Shown in pieces: positions 8,919 to 19,632 of a stretch of DNA of 45,016 nt. Numbering within the stretch: position 1 is the stretch's first letter; every line of letters starts with the position of its first letter. A model generated the notes under the pieces. The model was not told where the DNA came from. It saw only the letters and a list, made by a program, of their open reading frames with translations, and searched no databases. Both the position numbers and the translations under genes were made by a program. This stretch comes from Lewinellaceae bacterium (lineage in GTDB: Bacteria > Bacteroidota > Bacteroidia > Chitinophagales > Saprospiraceae), in assembly GCA_024644235.1 (NCBI GenBank), contig JAHELJ010000031.1:1-45016 (forward strand). The letters run 5' to 3'.

Positions 8919-8954
8919 ATCTCAAATCAACCATAATTATCGTTGTTTTGAGAT
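8919..8954 (+). promoter_or_regulatory. 13-bp imperfect inverted repeat, putative operator or leader hairpin
   Basis: Arms 8919-8931 (ATCTCAAATCAAC) and 8942-8954 (GTTGTTTTGAGAT) pair at 12 of 13 positions around a 10-base AT-rich centre. It begins one base after the candidate -7 element, covering the predicted start site. That position suits a repressor operator or a 5' leader stem. No regulator gene lies nearby. Confidence 0.5.
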
Positions 8955-9014
8955 GAGAAAGTGTATTAGGGAATATCATAAATAAGGCAAACAGAAACCA
9001 GTTTGCGTAGATAA

Positions 9015-10211
<1,197 letters not shown>

Positions 10212-10298
10212 TAATCACCTTATGCATTTGAACGTTTAAATAAACATCTTCGAATTATCACAGTATCTTTATTAGACTTTTAACTCAACTTGTTTAGC

Positions 10299-10757
10299 AT
10301 GGCAACACTTACCTTAAATATTAATGGAGAGCGAAGACAAATCGATGTTGATCCGGCCACCCCTTTACTCTGGGTATTGCGGGATAATCTGCAGCTAGTG
10401 GGAACAAAGTATGGTTGTGGCATTGCCCAATGCGGTGCCTGTACTGTCCATCTGGATAAAGTGGCGGTGCGCTCTTGTACCTTACCTGTGTCGGCTGTAG
10501 GTGATAAGTCAATTATCACCATCGAAGGTCTGTCAGAAAATGGAGATCATCCGGTACAGAAAGCTTGGCTCGAGCATGATGTGCCTCAATGCGGCTATTG
10601 TCAGGCGGGTCAGATCATGAGTGCAGCAGCTCTGTTGAAAGAAAACTCCAAGCCGAGTGACGAGGACATTGATGCAGCCATGAATGGCAATATCTGCAGG
10701 TGCGGCACCTATACCCGAATCAAGGCAGCAATCAAAACAGCTGCAGAGATGAGGTAA
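10299..10757 (+). CDS. iorA: Isoquinoline 1-oxidoreductase-type small subunit, two [2Fe-2S] clusters
   Basis: 152 residues from the ATG at 10299; an in-frame TTG at 10290 is less likely. The ferredoxin-like domain has Cys40, 45, 48 and 60 ([11 protein letters not shown] ... RSC). The helical second domain has Cys98, 101, 133 and 135 (CGYC ... CRC). This is the full eight-cysteine set of xanthine-oxidase-family small subunits, which pass electrons from the molybdenum site. It has no signal peptide and would have to be exported together with a Tat-tagged large subunit, as known for related enzymes. It is the only small subunit in the cluster but sits beside two large-subunit genes. Confidence 0.94.
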   Translation: MATLTLNINGERRQIDVDPATPLLWVLRDNLQLVGTKYGCGIAQCGACTVHLDKVAVRSCTLPVSAVGDKSIITIEGLSENGDHPVQKAWLEHDVPQCGYCQAGQIMSAAALLKENSKPSDEDIDAAMNGNICRCGTYTRIKAAIKTAAEMR

Positions 10758-10816
10758 GATCGCAGCAGCCCTTTACTTAATCAATGCTCAATTATTTTAA
10801 GCAATAAAAATTCACC

Positions 10817-13072
10817 ATGTCTATCAGTAATAAATCAGTCGGAAGACGTTCTTTTTTGAAATCCAGTGTCACTACATCCGGAGGGATGGTCTTGGGATTC
10901 AGTTGGTTGGCATCCTGCCGACCTGCCTCGAAAGAGGAAGTACTAGCTATGCCTGAGCAGTGGTTTGATATCAATGCCTATCTAAAAATCGGAGACAATG
11001 GGGTGGTGACTATTTACACACCCAATCCGGAGTTTGGCCAGAATGTCAAAACCTCTATGCCAATGATCGTGGCGGAAGAGCTTGATGTGGATTGGAAGAA
11101 AGTATTGGTAGAGATGGCTCCTTATAACGCCGAGCTCTACGGCTTTCAGTTTACTGGCGGCAGTCGCGGCATTGCGTCGCGATGGGAGGGACTGCGCAAA
11201 GCTGGAGCTAGTGCCAGGCATATGCTGAAAGAAGCTGCGGCCCAGGCCTGGCAGGTATCTGCCGATGAGATCAAGACAACGGAGGGAGTTCTTACTCATG
11301 AAGGAAGCGGTAATTCAGCTACCTATGGTGAGATGGCTGCCGCTGCGGCACAGATACCGGTGCCCGAAGAAGTGGAGCTGAAGGAAGTCTCGGAATTCAA
11401 GATTATCGGACATTCGAAAAAGAACGTCGATGGAAAAGATATCGTGACGGGAAAACCGCTGTTCGCGTTGGATCATCAGGCGGAAGGGATGTTGATCTCA
11501 ATGATTGTTCAGCCTCCTGCTTTTGGGCTCAGATTGAAGTCGATTTCCAATGCTGATGCTGTCAAAGCTATGCCTGGGATCAAGGATGTATTTAGTATAA
11601 AGACCTATAGCGAGGGCCAGGAAAAAGGGGGTTTTGATACGAATGCTTTTCCGGAGTTGGTGGCAGTTGTAGGAAACTCCACCTGGGAAGTCATGCAGGC
11701 CAAAAAAGCACTCAAAGCAGAGTGGGAGCCCTTTGCTGCCTACTCCGAAACGATAAATGGTTGGAGGGGTTCTTCGACCGTAAACATCCCGGCCGGTTTG
11801 GAAAACACGACAGATCATAAGGCGCAGATGGAAGCGTTAGCGGCAAAGCCGGGAAATGTTGTGCGCCGTGATGGAAATCCCGAGGAGGCGTTTGAAAATG
11901 CAGCAAATGTGATTGAGCGCACTTATTCCGCGCCCTATCTTGCCCACAACTGCATGGAGCCCGTAAATTCTTTTGCCCAGGTAAAAGATGGAAAAGTCTT
12001 TATCGCTGGGCCACTCCAGGCACCGGGAATGATCGAACCGATTATCTCGGCGAGGCTAGGGATACCGGTCGAGGACATTGATATCGAAATGACCAGGATG
12101 GGCGGTGGATTTGGACGGCGTGCCTATTCCCATTACATGGTTGAGGCTGCCCTGATCGCGCAGCACGTCGACGCTCCCATCAAATTAATGTATACCCGGG
12201 AAGATGACATGACCAATGGCATCTACCGACCGACTTATCAGGCAACCTACCGGGCAGCATTGGATGAAAACAATAACCTTCTTGCCATTCATGTGAAGGC
12301 TGGGGGAGTGCCGGAAAGTCCTCTGTTTGCCAATCGTTTTCCAGCGGGAGCGATTGAGAACTACCTGGCGGAAGAGTGGTCTATTGAATCTAATATCACT
12401 ATCGGAGCATTTCGGGCGCCCCGATCCAACTTTATGGCTGGGGCAGAGCAATCTTTCCTGGATGAGTTGGCTGAAACCATGGGACAGGATCCAATCCAAT
12501 TCCGACTGGATCTGCTGAAACGGGCTATTGAGAATCCAGTAGGAGAAAGAAATGACTACGATGCGGAAAGGTATACTGGTGTTCTCGAATTGGTTAAAGA
12601 GAAATCCGGATGGGGGCAAGGGGATGCTGAACTGCACCGCGGAGTTTCCGCCTATTTCTGTCACAACTCTTATGCTGCCCATGTTTTGGACTTGTCCATA
12701 AAGAATGGAATGCCGGTAGTTGAAAAAGTTACTTGCGCCCTTGATTGTGGGATTGTGGTGAACCCTGATGCTGCTGTAAATATGGCTGAAGGAGGAATCG
12801 TGGATGGCGTCGGAAATGCGTTCTTTGGTGAAATGACTTTCGTGGATGGTATGCCTCAGAAAAACAACTTCCACCAATACCGCATGATCCGGATGGGTGA
12901 GGCCCCAAAGAAAATCGAGGTACACTTTGTCCAGAACGAGATTGATCCGACTGGGCTAGGTGAGCCACCATTTCCGCCCATTTTCGGAGCGGTAGCAAAT
13001 GCGATGTACCGAGCGACCGGAACCCGGCACTATCGCCAGCCGTTTTTGAAAGATCAGCGGTTGTTGGGATAG
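10817..13072 (+). CDS. iorB: Isoquinoline 1-oxidoreductase-type molybdenum large subunit, copy 1
   Basis: 751 residues. The N terminus has a twin-arginine motif (GRRSFLKSS, residues 9-17) and then FSWLASC, a lipobox with Cys about residue 34, so a Tat-exported lipoprotein is possible. The body is the two-domain molybdopterin-binding subunit of the xanthine dehydrogenase superfamily in its Tat-exported form: IVAEELDVDW, GGGFGRRAY, FRAPRSNF, and C-terminal TGLGEPPFPP with the conserved catalytic Glu. It would hydroxylate an aromatic heterocycle or oxidise an aldehyde using water, with electrons leaving through IorA. No cytochrome subunit is visible. The gene follows iorA by 59 bases. Confidence 0.95.
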   Translation: MSISNKSVGRRSFLKSSVTTSGGMVLGFSWLASCRPASKEEVLAMPEQWFDINAYLKIGDNGVVTIYTPNPEFGQNVKTSMPMIVAEELDVDWKKVLVEMAPYNAELYGFQFTGGSRGIASRWEGLRKAGASARHMLKEAAAQAWQVSADEIKTTEGVLTHEGSGNSATYGEMAAAAAQIPVPEEVELKEVSEFKIIGHSKKNVDGKDIVTGKPLFALDHQAEGMLISMIVQPPAFGLRLKSISNADAVKAMPGIKDVFSIKTYSEGQEKGGFDTNAFPELVAVVGNSTWEVMQAKKALKAEWEPFAAYSETINGWRGSSTVNIPAGLENTTDHKAQMEALAAKPGNVVRRDGNPEEAFENAANVIERTYSAPYLAHNCMEPVNSFAQVKDGKVFIAGPLQAPGMIEPIISARLGIPVEDIDIEMTRMGGGFGRRAYSHYMVEAALIAQHVDAPIKLMYTREDDMTNGIYRPTYQATYRAALDENNNLLAIHVKAGGVPESPLFANRFPAGAIENYLAEEWSIESNITIGAFRAPRSNFMAGAEQSFLDELAETMGQDPIQFRLDLLKRAIENPVGERNDYDAERYTGVLELVKEKSGWGQGDAELHRGVSAYFCHNSYAAHVLDLSIKNGMPVVEKVTCALDCGIVVNPDAAVNMAEGGIVDGVGNAFFGEMTFVDGMPQKNNFHQYRMIRMGEAPKKIEVHFVQNEIDPTGLGEPPFPPIFGAVANAMYRATGTRHYRQPFLKDQRLLG

Positions 13073-13149
13073 AATTGGCAGATTGGGTGATTAGCGTCTT
13101 GGCGCTTTCAGCGAACGACATTGAATCAATTAATTTTCAAAAGGATAAG

Positions 13150-13626
13150 ATGAGAAATTGCATTTTCGTCCTCTTCATTATAGCCCCTCTATATTCAGTT
13201 GCTCAAGATTCTGCATATACTGTTTCCTCCTACTTCACTGAAGGCACAAAGGCACCAAATACTCATTACATAGGTGAAGCCTGGTTAAATGCCATTATTC
13301 ATGATGATGCTGAATTGGGCTATAACATAACAAAAGCAACTTTCAGAGCCAACTCCACTTTGGACTGGCATAAGCATGGTTCTGCGCAGGTTTTAATAAT
13401 TGTAGATGGCGAAGCCTATTATCAAGAGAGAGGAAAAGAGCCTGTAATTCTGAAAGAAGGTGATGTAATTAAGTGTGAGAAAGACATCGAGCATTGGCAT
13501 TCCTCCACCAAGAATAGTGATGTCACCTATCTGGCTTTATATGGTGGTGAACAGCCTACAATTTGGACCGAGGTACTTTCACAAGAATATTATGATAAGG
13601 TGGCTGATAAGCTAAAAAGTAACTGA
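13150..13626 (+). CDS. Exported cupin-domain protein
   Basis: 158 residues from the ATG at 13150. An upstream in-frame start would remove the clean signal peptide (CIFVLFIIAPLYSVAQ). One cupin barrel: LDWHKHGSAQVLIIVDGEAYY gives the first metal motif (two His plus a later Glu/Gln), and LKEGDVIKCEKDIEHWH the second, ending in the His ligands. Such proteins bind a metal and may act as isomerases, dioxygenases or quercetinase-like enzymes; the activity here is unknown. It lies between the two iorB genes in the same direction, with about 40 bases before iorB copy 2, suggesting one transcript. By eye it is more AT-rich than iorB copy 1. Confidence 0.88.
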   Translation: MRNCIFVLFIIAPLYSVAQDSAYTVSSYFTEGTKAPNTHYIGEAWLNAIIHDDAELGYNITKATFRANSTLDWHKHGSAQVLIIVDGEAYYQERGKEPVILKEGDVIKCEKDIEHWHSSTKNSDVTYLALYGGEQPTIWTEVLSQEYYDKVADKLKSN

Positions 13627-13668
13627 TTATCAACAAAAATTATCAGGCAGTATATTCGATCTAAAAGT

Positions 13669-15927
13669 ATGACTACCATAAAAACTTCCCACAACAGACG
13701 ATCATTCTTAAAGGCATCAGCTCTTTCCGGAGGAGGCATGTTGCTGGGATTCAGCTGGCTGGCTTCCTGCCAAACCAAAACTGATGAAGCAACAATTAGC
13801 ATGCCGGAGGAATGGTACGATTTCAACTCATACCTGAAGATCGGAGAAAACGGAGTGGTGACTATTCTGTCTCCAAATCCGGAAGGCGGACAAAATATCA
13901 AAACGTCGATGCCCATGATCGTGGCAGAGGAACTGGACGTGGACTGGAAGGATGTGATTGTAGAACAGGCGCCCTTAAATACTGAATTATATCAGCGGCA
14001 GTTCATCGGAGGAAGTAATGCCATTCGTTTTGGCTGGGAGGCGCTGCGAATGGCAGGGGCCACCGCTAGACAAATGCTAAGAGAAGCGGCAGCTCAGGCC
14101 TGGCAAGTTCCGGCATCTGAAATCACTACCGAAGCAGGTGTACTTTACCATAATCCAAGTGGAAAATCTGCAGACTATGGAGAGATGGCTTCATCCGCAG
14201 CACTAATTCCAGTGCCTGAGGAAGTGCAGTTAAAAGCTCTTGATGACTTTAAGATCATTGGTACCTCACGGAAGAATGTGGATGGAAAAAAGATTGTTAC
14301 AGGGCAGCCATTGTTTGGTATTGATGTCAATAGGGAAGGGATGGCAATAGCCATGGTCGTTCATCCTCCTGCTTTCGGGATGAAATTGCAGTCTATCGAT
14401 GAATCGTCGGTCAAAGCAATGCCTGGTATTCAGGATGTTTTTACAATAAAAGTTTTAGATGACGATTTCGAAAGACAGCATTTTGACACTTGTACATTTT
14501 TAGAAGTGGTTGCGATAGTTGGCAACTCGACCTGGGAAGTCATGCAGGCAAAGAAGGCCTTGGATATTCAGTGGGAACCGTTTGAGTCATATACAGAAGA
14601 AAGAAGGTTCTACGGACGCCCTAGCAGCCAAAAGCTGACTATTCCTTCTGGCCTTGAAAGTTCTTCCAATCAGCTCGCTAGGATGGGCCAGATGGCTTCT
14701 GAAAAAAGCAATGTAGTTCGCAGAGACGGAGATCCCGAATCCGCTTTTAAGAATGCGGCAAGGGTAATCGAACGAACTTATACAGCTCCATATCTCGCAC
14801 ACAACTGTATGGAACCCATGAATTTTTATGCAGATGTCAGTGATGGCCATGCTCATCTCATTGGACCACTGCAGAAAGCAGAGCTGACCGAACAGACCTT
14901 ATCCGCCCGCCTTGGGATTCCACTGGAGAATATTCATATCGAAATGACCAGGCTTGGTGGAGGCTATGGCCGACGCTCCTATGCTCATTGGGCCGTGGAA
15001 GCTGCTTTGATATCAAAAAAGATGGCGAAACCGGTAAAGTTGATCTACACGCGCGAAGACGACATGACAGGGGGTATTTATCGTCCGCTGTATCAGGCTA
15101 CTTACAGAGCGGCTTTGGATGAAGATAACAACTTGATTGGGTTCCATGTGAATGCCGGGGGCAACTTGGAAAGCCCGCTCTATGCAAACAGATTTCCAGC
15201 AGGAGCAGTCGAAAATTACCTGGCAGAAAGCTGGACGATTAACTCGAATATTACCATTGGTTCATTCAGGGCACCGCGATCAAATTTTATTGCCAGTGCC
15301 GAACAGTCCTTTTTGGATGAAATTGCGGACGAGACTGGAAAAGACCCGATTGAATTTCGATTGGAACTCCTCGATCAAGCAAAAGCAAAGCCGGTGGGGG
15401 AGCGAAATGATTATGATGCAGATCGCTATGCAGGGGTTTTGAAGTTAGTCCGGGAGAAATCAAACTGGGTCAATTCAGAAGGAAATTTAAGCCGTGGTGT
15501 ATCTGTTTACTTTTGTCATAATTCCTATTCCGCACAGGTTTTAGATTTGACATTGGATGAAGGTAAACTGGTTATAGAAAGAGTCTGTTGTGCGGTAGAC
15601 TGTGGTATTGTAGTAAATCCTGATGCTGCCACTAATTTGGCAGAAGGAGCCATAGTGGATGGAATTGGTAATGCATTATATGGTGAATTGACCTTCAAAG
15701 ATGGAGTGCCTGAACAAAGCAATTTTCACCAATACAGGATGATTCGTATGTCAGAAGCACCGAAGCAAATCGATGTTCATTTTGTACAAAATAGTATTGA
15801 TCCCACAGGCTTAGGGGAACCTACTTTTCCTCCCGTTTTTGCTGCCTTAGCGAATGCACTCTATAAAGCAACCGGCACTCGACTCTATCATCAGCCGTTC
15901 TTGAAAGATCAACAGTTGTTGGGATAG
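13669..15927 (+). CDS. iorB: Isoquinoline 1-oxidoreductase-type molybdenum large subunit, copy 2
   Basis: 752 residues and colinear with copy 1 over its full length, with most residues identical by eye, so it is a paralogue from duplication. The N terminus again has a twin-arginine motif (NRRSFLKAS) and FSWLASC lipobox. Retained signatures include GGGYGRRSY, FRAPRSNF, YFCHNSYSAQVLDL and TGLGEPTFPP with the catalytic Glu. The reading frame is intact. Differences cluster in the middle (for example around the FYGRPSSQ segment), which may change substrate range. It has no adjacent small subunit and presumably shares the IorA encoded at 10299. Confidence 0.94.
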   Translation: MTTIKTSHNRRSFLKASALSGGGMLLGFSWLASCQTKTDEATISMPEEWYDFNSYLKIGENGVVTILSPNPEGGQNIKTSMPMIVAEELDVDWKDVIVEQAPLNTELYQRQFIGGSNAIRFGWEALRMAGATARQMLREAAAQAWQVPASEITTEAGVLYHNPSGKSADYGEMASSAALIPVPEEVQLKALDDFKIIGTSRKNVDGKKIVTGQPLFGIDVNREGMAIAMVVHPPAFGMKLQSIDESSVKAMPGIQDVFTIKVLDDDFERQHFDTCTFLEVVAIVGNSTWEVMQAKKALDIQWEPFESYTEERRFYGRPSSQKLTIPSGLESSSNQLARMGQMASEKSNVVRRDGDPESAFKNAARVIERTYTAPYLAHNCMEPMNFYADVSDGHAHLIGPLQKAELTEQTLSARLGIPLENIHIEMTRLGGGYGRRSYAHWAVEAALISKKMAKPVKLIYTREDDMTGGIYRPLYQATYRAALDEDNNLIGFHVNAGGNLESPLYANRFPAGAVENYLAESWTINSNITIGSFRAPRSNFIASAEQSFLDEIADETGKDPIEFRLELLDQAKAKPVGERNDYDADRYAGVLKLVREKSNWVNSEGNLSRGVSVYFCHNSYSAQVLDLTLDEGKLVIERVCCAVDCGIVVNPDAATNLAEGAIVDGIGNALYGELTFKDGVPEQSNFHQYRMIRMSEAPKQIDVHFVQNSIDPTGLGEPTFPPVFAALANALYKATGTRLYHQPFLKDQQLLG

Positions 15928-16090
15928 TGTGGTGAGTGGGTTGTTATCGCTTTTGTATGTCAAGCATTTTGGAGGTTGCGCTGTATTTCAGTCAAAGACC
16001 TGAAAATGTAGGCCTTTAACGTAGTAAATGGATTAGAATCTTTCTTAATGAATTTTTACAATGAGTAAACTTCCAAAATAAAAAATAACT

Positions 16091-16543
16091 ATGAAGACAT
16101 TAATTATCGTATTTGTTCTAACCATGACGGGGGTACAGTTAGCTTTCGCTCAGGAATCCAATACCAAACAGGAACTGAAGGATCTGTCCAAAGCGAAATG
16201 GGAGTGGATGGCCGACAAGAATGTAGATGAACTTTCAAGGCTTTTCCACGACAGGTCAAAATTTGTGCACATGAGTGGATCCTGGAAAAAGGATGAGGAG
16301 CTTGAAATCATTAAAACAGGGAGAATTTGGTACAAAAATGCTATAGTGCACGACGTGGCGGTAGAGGTTTTTGATGATACAGCCATCGTTTGGAATAGGA
16401 TCACACTCGAAGCTGTCGTTCGAGAAAATGAGGTAGCCAATGAATTCACTGTTACCGAAGTCTATCAAAAGCAAGCTGACGATTGGAAACTACTGGATTT
16501 GACATTTAGTAGCGTTCGAGACACCCACCAGATTCAGAAATAG
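16091..16543 (+). CDS. Exported SnoaL/DUF4440-like (NTF2-fold) protein
   Basis: 150 residues with a clear signal peptide (LIIVFVLTMTGVQLAFAQE). The mature part has the cone-shaped NTF2-like pattern: an N-terminal helix (ELKDLSKAKWEWMADKNVDELSRLF), then FVHMSGSW and the strands TAIVWNRITLEAVV and EFTVTEVYQKQADDWKLLDLTFSSV. This matches the DUF4440/nuclear transport factor 2-like family, whose members bind or transform small molecules. The activity is unknown. It lies in the cluster 163 bases after iorB copy 2. Confidence 0.85.
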   Translation: MKTLIIVFVLTMTGVQLAFAQESNTKQELKDLSKAKWEWMADKNVDELSRLFHDRSKFVHMSGSWKKDEELEIIKTGRIWYKNAIVHDVAVEVFDDTAIVWNRITLEAVVRENEVANEFTVTEVYQKQADDWKLLDLTFSSVRDTHQIQK

Positions 16544-16581
16544 CAGTACATCTTAATGGCTAATACGCTGTTCGGAAATAG

Positions 16582-16596
16582 CTTCAATAATTGAAG
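16582..16596. repeat. Short perfect palindrome in the gap after the SnoaL-like gene
   Basis: CTTCAAT-A-ATTGAAG, 7-bp arms with a one-base centre. It is not followed by a T tract on either strand, so it is not a standard terminator. It could be a protein-binding site for the next gene. Confidence 0.35.
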
Positions 16597-16719
16597 TAAT
16601 GGAGTGCCTGTAAAACATGATATCGATTTAAAGCAAGGGTCGCTTTTGTTGCCAGATAAATTGTCTGCGGTTGATCGCTATGGATTCCGAAGCTCATCCA
16701 GGCAAAATTTCTTAAAAAG

Positions 16720-17742
16720 ATGAAAGCAGGCCTCAGTCTCCTGCTGCTGACGCACTTATCTTTTCATTTGACTTGTGCCTTGAAAGAAACAAATAGAAGT
16801 GTGTTGAAAAATCAAGTACATGAGTCAAATCTCGGGAACGGAACTACTGAAATAAAATCTCATCTTACCACCAGCCACACCTGCCGCGATATAGTTGACC
16901 ACCCGGCATTTAAAGGGTTTGGTGAGGCATTGCTTGTACGGGATGAAAACTCCAGGTACTACAACACCACTCTGGGAAACATCGGAACGCTCATGCCCTA
17001 TCATAGCCACGTTGAACCAGATATTGTGGTAGGAGCAATGAACCATATGATTGATGAGGTTAATGATGGCAAAAGAATCTTCTACGAATTTTACAACACA
17101 GAGCAAAAGCAGAAAGACCCAATCAAAGAACTTACTGGATTGTTTTTCTTTAGGGGCAAGCCGAGGGCTTCATTTGCGATCATTTGTCCGGGAGGAGGGT
17201 TTTCGTATGTTGGCTCCCTTCATGAAGGATTCCCTTTGGCGTTGGAGATTAGCAATAAAGGGTATAATGCATTTGTAATCCGTTACCGCCTGGGCAGTCG
17301 TCAACTGGCTACCGAAGACTTGGCATTGGCCCTAGAATATATTTTCAAAAATGCTGAATCTCTCGGAGTAAGTACCAGGGATTATTCAGTCTGGGGTGGG
17401 TCTGCTGGTGCACGAATGGTTGGCAATATCGCCCTGGAGGGTGTTTCAGCTTATGGTGCCTCTGAACTTCCAAAACCAGCTGGGGTAGTCATCGCATATA
17501 CTGGTCAATCTAGTTATTCATCTGACTTTTCTCCAGCTTTTATTACGGTAGCTGCCAATGACGGTATAGTTGATGTCAATACCGTTGATAGACGGGTGGA
17601 GAATTTAAGAAATTCCGGGGTGGACGTGGAATACCAAAGATTTCAGACTGCTGGTCATGGATTTGGACTTGGTACCGGTACAGATGCAGAAGGCTGGCTT
17701 GATATTGCTGTCCAATTCTGGAAAAGGCATATGAAAGAATGA
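16720..17742 (+). CDS. Exported alpha/beta hydrolase (esterase/lipase-like)
   Basis: 340 residues. Residues 1-20 look like a signal peptide (LSLLLLTHLSFHLTCA). Residues about 30-140 are an N-terminal extension I do not recognise. The hydrolase core follows: CPGGGFSYVGSLHEG (oxyanion-hole strand in a BD-FAE/HSL-like form), DYSVWGGSAGARM with the nucleophile in GGSAGA, TVAANDGIVD with the likely acid, and QTAGHGFGLG with the His. The triad is complete, so ester hydrolysis in the periplasm is likely, with acyl or carbohydrate esters as possible substrates. It is followed 73 bases later by a second esterase gene. Confidence 0.88.
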   Translation: MKAGLSLLLLTHLSFHLTCALKETNRSVLKNQVHESNLGNGTTEIKSHLTTSHTCRDIVDHPAFKGFGEALLVRDENSRYYNTTLGNIGTLMPYHSHVEPDIVVGAMNHMIDEVNDGKRIFYEFYNTEQKQKDPIKELTGLFFFRGKPRASFAIICPGGGFSYVGSLHEGFPLALEISNKGYNAFVIRYRLGSRQLATEDLALALEYIFKNAESLGVSTRDYSVWGGSAGARMVGNIALEGVSAYGASELPKPAGVVIAYTGQSSYSSDFSPAFITVAANDGIVDVNTVDRRVENLRNSGVDVEYQRFQTAGHGFGLGTGTDAEGWLDIAVQFWKRHMKE

Positions 17743-17815
17743 ATTTTGACTCAACTTATGTGAGAAGATTTACTGCAACGATCTTTGTTTCCTTATCATC
17801 TTAAGATAGCCTGAC

Positions 17816-19432
17816 ATGAAAAAATTTCTATTGGTTTTGCCTTTGTTATTCATTGTATATACTCAGCATGCACAACCGCAAGTTCAAATTACCAATGGAA
17901 TCGTTCGCGGAGTTACGGAAGATGAAGTGACTATATTCAAGGGGATTCCATTTGCCGCTCCTCCTGTCAGTGACTATCGTTGGCGCCCACCACAACCCGT
18001 AGTGGCATGGGATGGAGTACGGAATGCCAGCGAATTTGGACCGAATTGTGCCCAAGCCGGATGGGGCGGATCCCCCGGGTCAATTACGGAGGGCTCATCC
18101 GAAGATTGTCTCTATCTCAATTTATGGCTACCCTCCGGAACTGAGCCGGGAGCAAAACTCCCGGTCATGGTGTGGATACATGGCGGTGCTTTTGTAGGAG
18201 GCAGCGGCTCTGGACCCGGAACTGTCGGAAATGAATTTGCCAAACAAGGGGTTATACTTATGACCTTCAATTATCGCCTGGGGCGCCTTGGGCATTTTGC
18301 TTTTCCTGCTTTGAGCGAGGAATATCCTGAAGAACCCAAAGGCAGTTATGCTTATATGGATCAGATTGCGGCGCTTCAGTGGGTGCAGGAGAATATTACC
18401 GGATTCGGAGGCGATCCGGAAAATGTAACCATTTTCGGTTTCTCTGCCGGTGGTGTTTCCGTACACTCGCTACTGACTATGCCGGCTGCACGAGGTCTTT
18501 TCCATAAAGCGATCAGCGAGTCAGGTGGAGGACGCGATGGTGTACTGACTGGACGTCCGATTCGGGGGGAGAATACCGACCCTTTCTACCCTGTTTCGGC
18601 GGAAAGGATAGGGACAAATTTTTCGCGCAGACATGGGATCGAAGGCATAGATGCGTCAGCACTTGCTAAACTGCGCGCAATGAGTGTGGAGGAGATTGTG
18701 GATGGAGGCCAGGAAACTGATGGTCAAGGAGGGCCGCGTACCTACTCAGGACCGATACTTGACGGCAAACTGGTTGTGGAGACTGCCGAGAGCGCTTACA
18801 AGTCTGGTAGACAGGCAAGCGTTCCTCTGATCATCGGGAATACGAGCGCAGAAATTGGTGGAGGCTTCGTTAATTCCAGCAATTCAAAGGAAGATCTGTT
18901 TGCATTGTTCGGTGAGTTGGAGAGTGAAGCGAAAGCTGCCTATGATCCTGATGGTAGCAAAGAATTCGTTGAAGTAATTACGAAGTTTAATACGGACTGG
19001 GTATGGGGTGAGCCGGGTCGTTTTGCTGCTCAGTCTTTTGTTGCGAATGGAGATCCGGCCTATATGTACCTTTTCTCCTATGTTCCTGCACCAATGAGGG
19101 AGAGGATGCAGTTTGGCGCTGGCCACGGATCCGAAGTTTCTTATGTATTCAACAATCTCAATGCGCGGTGGGGTGCCTCTGAGGCAACGCCTGAAGATCT
19201 TGAGTTAGCCCTATTGATGAACACCTATTGGGCTAACTTTGCCAAGATCGGGGATCCCAATGGCGAAGGACTACCCAGGTGGCCGACTTTCCAACCAGAA
19301 ACAAATGAGATCATGGAATTTCAACGTGATGGATCTGCCGCAAGCAAGCCCGATCCAAGGAAAATGAGACTGGATGTGATCAAGAAGGCCTTCGAATTGA
19401 GGATGGAGATACAGTCAAGGGGTGGCATTTAA
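17816..19432 (+). CDS. Exported carboxylesterase type B (para-nitrobenzyl esterase family)
   Basis: 538 residues with signal peptide (KFLLVLPLLFIVYTQHAQP). Family marks: FKGIPFAAPPV, RWRPPQP, SEDCLYLNLWLP, VWIHGGAFVGGSG (oxyanion hole), QWVQENITGFGGDPENVTIFGFSAGG with the catalytic Ser (GFSAGG in place of the usual GESAGG), NTSAEIGGG (region of the acid) and GAGHGSEVSYVF with the catalytic His. The length is normal for the family. It should hydrolyse carboxyl esters outside the cytoplasm. Being next to the other hydrolase and the oxidases suggests it releases their substrate. Confidence 0.93.
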   Translation: MKKFLLVLPLLFIVYTQHAQPQVQITNGIVRGVTEDEVTIFKGIPFAAPPVSDYRWRPPQPVVAWDGVRNASEFGPNCAQAGWGGSPGSITEGSSEDCLYLNLWLPSGTEPGAKLPVMVWIHGGAFVGGSGSGPGTVGNEFAKQGVILMTFNYRLGRLGHFAFPALSEEYPEEPKGSYAYMDQIAALQWVQENITGFGGDPENVTIFGFSAGGVSVHSLLTMPAARGLFHKAISESGGGRDGVLTGRPIRGENTDPFYPVSAERIGTNFSRRHGIEGIDASALAKLRAMSVEEIVDGGQETDGQGGPRTYSGPILDGKLVVETAESAYKSGRQASVPLIIGNTSAEIGGGFVNSSNSKEDLFALFGELESEAKAAYDPDGSKEFVEVITKFNTDWVWGEPGRFAAQSFVANGDPAYMYLFSYVPAPMRERMQFGAGHGSEVSYVFNNLNARWGASEATPEDLELALLMNTYWANFAKIGDPNGEGLPRWPTFQPETNEIMEFQRDGSAASKPDPRKMRLDVIKKAFELRMEIQSRGGI

Positions 19433-19632
19433 TACCTAATTTGATGAAAATCAAGCGAGTGATTTCGCACTGGTCAGAATGCTCGTTGACCACCAATCAA
19501 ATAATGATTTCGACGCTGATTTTTGAAGACCATGCCTCAAGCTCCAGGGCATAGTGCTCGCGCTTCCTAGAAAAGTATCCTGATGATCAAATTATCTAAA
19601 GTGAACCTTTAAGTAACTATGAAAAACTAGCT

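Noticed and set aside
12185-12925. 246-residue minus-strand frame inside iorB copy 1
   Set aside because: Shadow frame of a clearly coding molybdenum subunit, with no start signal or recognisable fold.
19433-19632. TGGTCA / TGACCA inverted repeat after the carboxylesterase as a terminator
   Set aside because: Six-bp arms with a 10-base loop and no T tract on either strand.
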